Shown here in pieces: positions 55,381-64,000 of a stretch of DNA of 64,000 nt. Origin of the DNA: Psococerastis gibbosa (taxonomy: Eukaryota; Arthropoda; Insecta; Psocodea; Psocidae); assembly GCA_963971405.1 (NCBI GenBank), contig OZ020486.1, positions 8,703,419 through 8,767,418 on the forward strand. Direction: 5' to 3'. A model generated the notes under the pieces. That model was not told the DNA's origin, ran no database searches, and was given only the letters and a program-made list of their open reading frames with translations. A program made the position numbers and the translations under genes. Numbering within the stretch: position 1 is the stretch's first letter; each line of letters starts with the position of its first letter.

Positions 55381-55685
55381 GGCGTGAATTCCACTTGTCA
55401 TATTTTCTACATTTTTGCATTAAAAAAATGATGAGATTTTTGTTTAGAGACTATTATGTAGATACTTAACTTATCTATTATAAATTAAGTTAAAATATGG
55501 TAGCAGACATCAATAATAAGTCTCTACCATATAATAAATTATTGCTTTCCAATTTATACGTAGTATAAGGAAAGCTTTTTTTATCTTAGATAAGTTAAGT
55601 AACTACATAATAGTCTCCTTAAAACAAAAAACTCATCATTTTGTAATGCACAAATGAAGAAAATATGACAAGTGGAATACACACC
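55381..55685. mobile_element. Palindromic MITE, family C (interrupted copy)
   Basis: 305 bp with TAA on both sides. Termini GGCGTGAATTCCACTTGTC and GACAAGTGGAATACACACC. Centre GGTAGCAGACATCAATAA. One arm is interrupted at about 55545-55580 by the first 35 bp or so of repeat E (ATTGCTTTCCAATTTATACG). The terminal 50 bp differ from 26435, so it is a subfamily. Confidence 0.88.
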
Positions 55686-56749
55686 TAATTAGGGTATCGA
55701 TATAAATTTAATCTCTAAACAAGTAGAAAACCGTATACATATAATTTTATCATCAGTGGAACCATTAGAAGATAGGTAGGCCCTATTCACATATGAGTAG
55801 GTAGCGTTCTAAAATGTTGATCAGAAAGACATCACAAAAAAAAATTTTAACTGCACCGCGACATAAAAACAATGAATTTTACCTTGCAACCAAAATATTT
55901 AAAATAAACCAAATTGGTGGCAAAAAAAAATATAATAATAACTAGCGAGACTCCATTCACAGACATGATCTAAAAGGCAGATGCCACTTGGGGTTGAGTT
56001 AGCATCCATATTCATGAGGTTGCTAATATTCTGTTTATTAACCAATTATTCTAACCAACACCATGGAGCCTTCCGGGGTGGTTACAAGAGTCTGCTTTGC
56101 AGAACCACCAGCTCTCACGACTAACTTGCTTCATATTTTCCTTATGTTTTTCTAGAGGGGATGCTAATTTCATAATAATCATTTCATAATTCACATCAAC
56201 ACTCGGTCCATCAATTTAATCGCATGGAAGACTATTTGTAGGTATTTCAATTCACAAAAAAAAAATGCACCTAAAGATTCTTTGGCTTTACCGGGAAAAA
56301 TTAAACAAAAAATAACTTCAAAATTGGTTGCCTTTCGAATAGGCCACCAAAATATTTCAGAGATTTTTTCTTGCATTGCTGCTTCGCAATAATAAATACG
56401 TTATGGTTTGTTTTAAGACTACTGACTTTGTAAAGCAACAGATAGCCTACTGTTGTAAGTATTGGTTGATACTGTTGTATTGGTTGTCTGCCACAGAGAG
56501 CTTTAACCGAGCACATCTGTATTATCAGTGTAACAGTCAGCATTTACTGCTAGTTTATAGCTGATTTGCAAAGCTTTCCAAGTTTCGTGTAGTTAACTGC
56601 GGGCTATTTGGTGAATTTCAATGACAACGTGACTTTGTCGGAGACAGCAGTTGTGTTCTCCCGGAGCGTTGCAATCATACAAGTTTCGCGGTTTATTAAT
56701 TAGGGGCAAAGCACACAATTCATGGTACACAGACCAATCCGTATAGAAT
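55686..56749. other. Intergenic or intronic, no gene recognised
   Basis: Several overlapping short frames on both strands at 56190-56560, none with a recognised motif. No repeat match secured. Confidence 0.4.
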
Positions 56750-57131
56750 GGAACATTATTTAACAAGGGTTAGTTGGACTTACATTGCCTGCTGTGTTAA
56801 TAGTCATTAACAGCGAGGGCCCTGGTCGAGTGGTTAGAGTGCTTTCATTTCAATCGGGAGAACGGTAGTTGGAATCCTCAAGGGGATCGGATTTACTCAA
56901 TAATTCAGAGTAGACTACAAGAGCGATGAGTCAATCAACCAAAAACCATCAGGTCTTATCAGGACTAAGCCTGATGATGGTAGTAGCACCCATTCCCGAA
57001 ACGTCGCTCCCTTCCCCTGACCATGGGCTCCGCCCTAATCATCCGATGACTATGAGTACCATGCCTCTAATGACTACTAACACAGCAGCCAATGCAAGTC
57101 CAACTAACCCGTTGTTAAATATTATTACACT
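56750..57131. mobile_element. Inverted-arm element (J) with a SINE inside
   Basis: Arms near 56750-56812 and 57066-57131 are complementary: GGGTTAGTTGGACTTACATT and TGCTGTGTTAATAGTCATTA on the left against their near complements on the right. A further arm fragment is at 40840-40885. Between the arms, a tRNA-type SINE starts near 56822 (TGGTCGAGTGGTTAGAGTGC, then B-box-like GGTAGTTGGAATCC). It carries a CCTGATGATGG...CGAAACGTCG segment in its body. Confidence 0.7.
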
Positions 57132-57142
57132 ATTGCCATTAA

Positions 57143-57529
57143 GAGTGTACAGCCCGTAGGAAATTGGCCGCCCGAAATTTGATACTTTTTATTTTTTATT
57201 TAATTAACTAAGCATGATGTTTTTAAAGATTTGGCTCATCAAAGTTGTAGAAGACTACTTCATGCATCATATAATAAGGTATTTTTATTTTTCAAAATTG
57301 TAGTTTTTTTATAAAATCGATTATACATGAAAAGTTATTGTTCATAATATATTTGCATGTTTCTGAAAAAACTACAATTTCGAAAATTAAAAATATCTTA
57401 TAATATGATGCATGATGTAGTCTTCTACAACTTTGATGAGCCAAATCTTTAATAACATGCTTAGTTAATTAGATAATAAATAAAAAGTATTAAATTTCGT
57501 GCTGCCAATTTCCTACGGGCTGTATACTC
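57143..57529. mobile_element. TTAA-flanked palindromic MITE (387 bp)
   Basis: TTAA at 57139-57142 and 57530-57533 bound a nearly complete palindrome. The left end GAGTGTACAGCCCGTAGG and inner GTTGTAGAAGACTACTTCAT are matched by their complements on the right. Related, more decayed copies are at 25185-25455 and 60605-60800. TTAA suggests a piggyBac-type origin; no transposase to prove it. Confidence 0.8.
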
Positions 57530-57533
57530 TTAA

Positions 57534-59594
57534 CCTTTACCAATTGATTAGAATGGAACACTATTCAAACGCCGTCTGACTACAAATTTACACTAACAAT
57601 TTGGCCCATTTTTACACACATTGAACTTTTGAACAGAAAAAAATATGGAAATAAACAGGACGTACCCCTACAAAAATCAACTGTAGATTAACTGAGAAAT
57701 TCGAAATGCCATTTGAAGAATTTAACGGGCACAGCAGGCTGAACGCCACGATGGCCCACCCGAACAAATGAAATTCAGGGCTGCCAACTTTTTAAAGGAA
57801 TCACCTTGCTGCCCACAAGCAGAAGACTTCTGCATTTTCGTTGTACCATTTAAATAACTTTCTGTATAAAATTAATAAGAAGGAACCTCTACGGCTCTGC
57901 TGTTTAAATTATAATAAATTTGTTCGCAGCATCAGCAAAGCTCGTACTAAAAATAGGAGTACTAGTAATAATGTATTCCACATGCTAACTTAAGGGCGCG
58001 GGTGTTCCCATCATTGCTTAAAAAGCCTCGGTATGGTGGCAGCGGGTCTTACTCCGCAATACGGCAATGGTGCTTTGTCGAGCTATGACCTATGTGTCAT
58101 ATTTTTGCTCCAAATTCGACAAGCCTCAACTTTATTTGTTATTCAAGTAAATTTTCTTATGTAAATAATGTACAAACTTTGCACGGGAAAATGCTTGTGC
58201 CCTAATCAATCAAAACATTGGGGTTTGACGTAAATACTCTATGGATTCCGATTTCTTTCCAGAAGTTCTACCTTAATTTGTTTGTCGCAGAGAAGTTTCA
58301 AAAATTGAGCCACTCATTTTCCAAAATTTTCTACTATGGGGAAAAATCACTCTCTCGAACATACCAAACATTTAAATTAGTCTATGGTATGATGCATCAA
58401 CTAGCATTGAATATCCAATATAACACACTAGTGTTATACTAGTATATTCAATATCTAAAAGTCGAATTGATTACTTACATTTAAAAATAAAAATCTAATT
58501 AAAAGGAAAAGCAACTGCCATAGTGCCATATCGTCTTTTGGGTCAACCAGAGCTGGTCAGTTAGCTTCCACATGATTTAATAATGTCACAAACTCAGTAA
58601 TTGAACTTAAGCAATTAAGTCTTTACCCACTTAGAACAGCTCATCACAAACAAGAAGCTACATCGCATAATGCACTTAAGTTAGAATGTCAGCATATTCT
58701 AATGCATATGCTTACACAACTAGATATGATATACAGTTTGTGATATATTAATATGCATGAGACAAGGTACTCCCAACTCCATGTCATCATCCATTAAAAG
58801 TTCGACAATTTTGTAGAGTTGCGACACTTTGCAGAAAACACTCAATGGTAAAGGGTATGCTCACCTGCAACCTAGATTTTTAATTAGAAAAATAATTTCT
58901 GATGGTATCACCCTCTTCTTTGTTAAATTTGTGCGGGAGAGGTCATATTTGCATATACTAATTGAAAATTTTTACTCCAAAGATAATGTTATTCTAATAA
59001 TAATTACCAAGGGTTTTAAGCGTTGGTCTTAGTAATTTTAAAATATAATTTGCATGTGTACGGCATTTTGAAGCCGGGAAACCTTGCAAAAACGGCATAG
59101 ACCTCCTCTTCGAATGTTTACATTTGCAAAGGCGTGGCTAGACAAAATATATTGTGGGTAGTAGATACACCCCCAAAATTTTTCCTTAAGTAACTATGAG
59201 TTTTTTAATATAATAATTTTATATGACAAATAACTAGTTTATGTGTTATATCGTATACTATTTTTAATGATTGTGCCACTCATTTTTCAAAAATTTCTCC
59301 ACCGGTACATGAAACGAGATTTTTTCACGGAAGGAAAAATTATGAATACTGAGTAGGTCAATGATTGAAAGTGTTACATGTTATGACGCTTAAACTACTC
59401 TAGGCTACTTACGACAACGATAACGGACAAGCTGCAACAAGCTTACCATTGGCACACTGTAACAGGTGGAAGCATGACTTAACCAAGTACAGATACGAGT
59501 CTAAGAGGTGTAGAATGTTATAATTTGGCATTGGCTCCAGTAAAGAATGTGCCTACACAGTAAGCAGCAGAATATGCTAGATTTCCTTTCTTTA
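57534..59594. other. Intergenic or intronic, no gene recognised
   Basis: AT-rich. A 20-bp-class imperfect inverted repeat (ATTGAATATCCAATATAACAC / GTTATACTAGTATATTCAAT) is at about 58407-58453. The GCATGACTTAACCAAGTACA repeat is at about 59470-59490. Frames are short and unrecognised. Confidence 0.45.
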
Positions 59595-59874
59595 GGCGCA
59601 GATTCCACCGACCGGCTAGGGCTAAATACAAAAACGGTGACGTGGTAGCAGACATTCAAGACTTAGGCGGTGTCTCCACCGACGATTTGTTTTACTCTAT
59701 GCCATAGTTAAAATTGATCAATGATCATACAGTAAAATCACAAACTAACTAACTAAAATTAAAAAATGGCGTCATGGGATATGTTAATTACAAACATTTT
59801 AATAGATTTCTATAAAATTAAAAACATACATTTCCGTCAATGTCATTTGCATTCTGCAATGGGAGGTCGATGGA
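59595..59874. mobile_element. Composite palindromic MITE, family A (right arm lost)
   Basis: Preceded by TTA. The left outer arm (GGCGCAGATTCCACCGACC), inner element and the start of the right inner end (CAATGGGAGGTCGATGG) are present. The right outer arm is missing. Confidence 0.85.
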
Positions 59875-60289
59875 TACAGTGATACAGTACATGGTGGGGA
59901 AACTTCAAAGATAAAGGTTCCAAAAAATGTATCCTCTATTTTCCATGCCCCATTTTCAGGGGTCAGTCGGTTGCTACTTACTGATGCAGAAGTCATTGAA
60001 AATGATATTCGTAATGGGAGGTTCGGTTAATGGAGTGAAAAGTGAACAGAATTACCAGTATGAATTTGTAGTGGTGGGGGACGTTAATTATAGTATAACC
60101 CCCAAACATGATGTATAGACACTGGATTGCGCTAGTCATTTAACAATGAATTTCAACTCATCAGGATATTTACAATTTATAAGCCTTTGATCGCCCCCCC
60201 CCCCTTCCATTGGGGATTGAATTTGTTGGGAATAACATTGGTGTTATATGTTTCAGGCTACTTCATGGCGTAAACAAATTGGTCCAAAT

Positions 60290-60560
60290 ATTCTCCTTCT
60301 TCTTCTTCTTATGGCCCCTTGATGAGCTTTGGGCTGCTCAACAACACTCCTCCAGTCATCTCGGTTTTGTACAGCGCTCCACCATCTACGGACTCCCAAC
60401 TCGCGAAGGTCAGTTTCACCGCATTCTTCCAGCGTTTTGAGAACGTCCGGCCAGTCGTCGTCCTGTCATGCTTGCTATGTACATCTTTTTCGGCATGCGT
60501 TCGTTTGACATTCTTACGACGTGTCCCCACCATCTTATGCGTTGCGCTTTTGGCCCAAAT
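60290..60560 (-). pseudogene. LINE RT C-terminal relic (family G)
   Basis: Minus strand, in a frame with stops: IRWWGHVVRMSNERMPKK, then TGRRPAGRSQNAGR. After a frameshift there is a TEMTGGVLLS-like remnant of the D-W-R-x-x-V region, ending in a GAAGAAGAAG tail (plus-strand CTTCTTCTTC at 60294). Third copy of the family at 31430 and 38095. Confidence 0.75.
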
Positions 60561-60604
60561 ACTCCAGTCTAGTCCAGTTGGCTCGTTTAAGTTGTTATAC
60601 ATAT

Positions 60605-60800
60605 CACACAATAGGGTATTATTTATTTTTGGTGTTGCACTTTTTTCATAGTATCTATAATCATTCTTATGAAAAAGCTACGTAACCAAAAACTAAAAAT
60701 ACCCTATTTTATGATGGTTGAAGTAGTCTTCTAGAACGCAAATGAGCCAAATATTCAATATTCTGCTTTGTTAATTAAATAAAAAATAAAAAAAGTACCG
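60605..60800. repeat. Relative of the TTAA-flanked element
   Basis: Shares GTAGTCTTCTAGAACGC, AATGAGCCAAATATTCAATA and TTTGTTAATTAAATAAAAAA with the right half of 57143-57529. Only about half of the element remains recognisable. Confidence 0.6.
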
Positions 60801-60846
60801 TATGTAAAAACAACGGATTTTGGGGTACCTACCTACATTTTCCAGT

Positions 60847-60983
60847 CGGGGTTTCCACATACGTCAATCGTCAATGAAAAATGTGAAATTGAAGGTTTAG
60901 CAGACATTAAAGACATACTAAAAATTCTGCTGCCACGTCAAAACCATATTTCTCATTGACGATTGACGTATGTGGAAACCCCG
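60847..60983. mobile_element. Small MITE with perfect 31-bp inverted ends (family D)
   Basis: 137 bp. Both ends (60847-60877 and 60953-60983) are exact complements, beginning CGGGGTTTCCACATACG. The interior has TTAGCAGACATTAAAGAC, and GACGTGGCAGCAGAA on the minus strand. It shares the core of families A-C. No clear target duplication. Confidence 0.85.
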
Positions 60984-61544
60984 CATTAAGAATTTGAGTT
61001 TACTCTGTTTTTTAGAATGTATTATTTATTTATTTTATTTCTCCAATTTCCAAATTGTATTTCCCCTAATCTTATAATTTTTAACCTTCTTCATACCATC
61101 ATTTCTTAGGGCACACTTGGTTGGCATTAATTCAATGGTAAAATAGACGGTAATTTGTAATTAACCGTACCTAAACTGCATCATTCAATTGGAACTGCTT
61201 GGTCAGCCATTGGCGAAAGTTACTGTATTAGATTTTACGGTCAGCAAAATACGGGCTGTACTGCTCATACGTGACTTCATCATAGATCCCTAAAGGGCAA
61301 CCCCCCCCCCCCCCTCCTCACCACTCCCCCATGAAACCCTCTGCCATATCCTCTGAGAAACCCGTTTTCTCTTCGTAATTAAGACACTTAGGCCTTTTGA
61401 TCTTTAAATGCGTCCAGAATCCAGTGGCAAAATAGGCTACTTGACAACTTTTGAATACCTATTTTAAAGCATTAGATGAATTAATTTATGCCCCTTAACA
61501 TTGTTTTTCACTAAAAAAAAGTTATTTGGAAGGGGAAGAAAATT

Positions 61545-62200
61545 ATTTTATCAATTGAAGCGTGGAAATAAAACCCGGGTTAAGCGCCAAAATCATTATT
61601 TTGAGTTATCACGACTTTTTAAGCCCTAATGCATGACATCATATGCCGCCAATTCCACCGACCGGCTAGGGCTATTTACAAAAACGGCGTGGTAGCAGAC
61701 ATTTAAGACTTAGGTGGGGTTTCCACCGACCTCGCATTGCAGAATTGACGGAAATGTTTATTTTCCACTATGCCATAGTTAAAATTGATCAATGATCATA
61801 CAGTAAAATCACAAACAAACAAACTAAAATTAAAAAATGGCGTCATGGGATATGTTAAGTACAAACATTTTAATAGATTTCTATAAAAAGAAAAATTCTA
61901 ATTTCCGTCAATGTCATTTGCATTCTGCAATGCGAAGTCGGGGGAAACGCCACCTAAGTCTTGAATGTCTGCTACCACGTCACCGTTTTTGTAAATAGCC
62001 CTAGCCGGTCGGTGGAATGGGCGCCTAAGACAAACATTTACCAACTGCAAGTACCATATTTTGCCACTGTCGCTTGGCGCTGTTTACAGGACATTGGATC
62101 TTGGATCACTTGGATCGTATTTAAGTGATAAAACGAATTTCCAATTTTGGGCGCTTAACCCGGTTCTTATTGCCAAGCTTCAAGTCAAGTTTGATGGTTT
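61545..62200. mobile_element. Older palindromic element disrupted by MITE A
   Basis: Diverged inverted arms at about 61545-61612 and 62115-62200 (CCGGGTTAAGCGCC on the left, GGGCGCTTAACCCGG on the right, with matching flanks) enclose the MITE A at 61645. The younger element sits in the loop of the older one. Confidence 0.65.
61645..62025. mobile_element. Composite palindromic MITE, family A (full copy)
   Basis: 381 bp, TAT on the left and TAA on the right. The left terminus is slightly altered (GCCGCCAATTCCACC). The outer left arm lacks about 4 bp (ACGGCGTGG instead of ACGGTGACGTGG). Otherwise as 19446. Confidence 0.9.
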
Positions 62201-63459
62201 AAAATCGTGCAAAATGTGACGTCATTTGTGACGTGTTAGAGGAGTCGTCGTTGAGGTTTTGAACATACTCCCCCCCCCCATGTATTCAGCTTGTCTTGTA
62301 ATGAAGTGATAACATTTCTCTGTCTGTTTAAGAGAGTCATGACCCTTTCCCTCTTTTCTTGTTTATTATTTAATATGAAAAGTCCAAAAACTGTCCCTTG
62401 TTCCTGGAGCTGTCCGAACTAAGTTAGTATGATTGTATATATTTAGGTTACACATGCACTGTTGACTATATTACATTTCTATGTCATATTGAAATTGAGG
62501 AGGCTGTTTACAAACATAGCCAACTCCAAGTTGTAGAATTTTTCAGGAGAGCGGATTCTCTGTTGAAAATTGCATCAAGTTTATAGCTAACCCTAGACTT
62601 CTCAGAGCTTCTGTGCGCAATCTGGCTGCTTTTGCCACTTTATTTTACAACATGCTGGTGGACATTAAAATTTTCTGCAAAGTCTGATCAAAACCCCATT
62701 TTGTGAAAAAATGGAGTTGGCCATGTTTGTAACCAATCTCCTCAATTATTTAATTACGGTAGCTCAATGGTTGAGTAGTTTCAAATAGCCTATAAGGCAG
62801 TAGTAAGCAAGGCAGTAGTCAGAAATGTTTTTCGGAAAGGGTCCATCTGACGTAACCGGAGGTGAGGTAACTAACCTCAATATAACCAATTATAAGGCTA
62901 TGGTAGCCCTACAGGGACGAACTCAACAAATTATATTTATGAATTAGATAGGCTATATTGAGGTATTGAGTGCTACCCTCGCACGCCGCTGCGCTGGCAT
63001 GACGGGGCACTTCAACTGTATTTGTATTTGGATAAAAATTGTTTTTGGAAAAATATACGGTTATTTATTTATTTATTTATTCATTTATTTAAAACTCCAT
63101 TCTACCTAGTGTACACTGCAAATATTTCGGGACCCCTGGACCCCCCCCCCCTCTGGCTACGGCCTTGGCAATAAGTCATGCGGCAGTAAAAATAATGAAA
63201 CCGGTTACCTAAAAATAGTAATTACAGCCTTGCGGCAAAACAAGTCAGCAAAGGAAGAGCCGGTTTGTGGAAAATGAAATTTTGAAATTCGAAAGTGAAG
63301 CACCACGTTTTCTGCTCCAGGTAACCAAAATTGCTTTTTTTTAAGGTACAGCTGTCCTTTCAGTGGTAGCAGTGATCAATGAAATTAGTTTTTATTTCAT
63401 TACAAAAAAAGTCATTCCAGAAATTATGTCAACAAAAAACGACAGTATTGTATAAATAA
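62201..63459. other. Intergenic or intronic, no gene recognised
   Basis: Contains (TTTA)n at 63064-63085 and a C-run with TCTGGCTACGGCCTTGGCAA at 63139-63172, resembling the end of the G-run MITE at 39667. No coding region. Confidence 0.45.
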
Positions 63460-63550
63460 TGGTAAGCTTAAATAAAATAAATAAATAAATAAATAAGGAC
63501 TTTTTTTGTTCTATTACTAAGCCAAGCTAGTGGAGTTAGGGCTATAAAAC
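63460..63550 (-). mobile_element. tRNA-derived SINE (family S2), 3' end
   Basis: AATAAATAAATAAATAAG tail, then GGAC followed by a T-run, TTCTATTACTAAGCCAAGC and GGAGTTAGGGCTATAAAACC. This matches the 3' end of the SINE at 51950. The tRNA-like head is absent. Confidence 0.65.
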
Positions 63551-64000
63551 CCTTTCTTACTGTATGGAACAAACAAAAAGACACAACAAACTTTTTCGAC
63601 TCAACCCCCGAAGTCGGATGGGGAATATGGATCTTTAATGGTTTCTTTCGCTGCTGGGGCTTTTATGGACAGCAACATTTCTAGCTGCCACGTTCTTAGT
63701 TATTATAAAAAAATATTAAGAATTTAATGCATTCAATTATGTACTATAGTAGATAACTAATCTAAGTGCATGTACAATTAAGCAATAATTATACTTGTAG
63801 TATTTTTTAATCGAGAGTTAGTGATAATTATTTATTTTGAATAATTATTTTATTGGGTCAAATTATGAAAAAATTAATTTATACTTGTCTGTGCCTCTTA
63901 ACATAAATGTCTATTATTGACATTTGTTAATTGGTGTATTATAATTATGTTATATAATAGTCACTAAATTGACCTATAGGTAGGTCTATGTTGAAGAGAC
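63551..64000. other. Intergenic or intronic, no feature
   Basis: Very AT-rich sequence to the end of the window. Nothing recognised. Confidence 0.4.

Noticed and set aside
56967..57010. Bona fide active hammerhead ribozyme
   Set aside because: Conserved strands are present but there is an extra base before stem II and no closing stem III; kept only as a motif in the findings.

Overview
The window reads as AT-rich nuclear DNA from an animal, almost certainly an insect. It has single-exon divergent ionotropic receptor (IR) genes, one exon of an insect-type neuroligin, and a dense layer of short non-autonomous DNA transposons (MITEs), tRNA-derived SINEs and decayed LINE ends. Gene density is very low. 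A large-genome hemimetabolous lineage rich in intronless divergent IRs (cockroach- or termite-like) would fit, but the species is inference.

Layout. 1-0.14 kb: end of a palindromic MITE. 0.73-11.7 kb: a tandem duplication of about 6.2 kb. Each unit carries one intronless IR gene with its 5' and 3' flanks, then a shared block of MITEs. The first IR (1253-3088) is intact. The second (7449-9284) is the same length but has one in-frame TAG just after the second membrane helix. 12.6-13.4 kb: a higher-order minisatellite. 16.8-18.6 kb: a third, unrelated divergent IR, intact. 19-41 kb: repeats only (palindromic MITEs, hAT-like MITEs with 8-bp target duplications, LINE 3' ends with GAA-rich tails, tandem duplications). 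41.0-41.16 kb: one neuroligin exon on the minus strand with consensus splice sites. 42.4-43.35 kb: a 5'-truncated I-type LINE with an intact RNase H domain and a TAA tail. 43.4-64 kb: more MITEs, SINEs and LINE scraps, and no gene that I can support.

How it fits together. The three IRs are probably ligand-gated chemoreceptor subunits of the fast-evolving divergent class. No neuroligin exon was recognised between 1 and 41002, although the recognised exon encodes only the middle of the ectodomain. If that exon is functional, the IR cluster probably lies antisense inside a very large neuroligin intron. The strongest points for follow-up are (i) the single stop codon in an otherwise clean second IR, in a leaky C-following context, (ii) a 232-bp stretch with no differences over the ion-channel part of the two IR copies while the rest differs at roughly one residue in ten, and (iii) a MITE superfamily sharing termini, 3-bp target sites and an internal core, including a MITE-within-MITE composite that spread as a unit.

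All comparisons were done by eye; copy extents of repeats are good to a few bases where target duplications are quoted and otherwise approximate.
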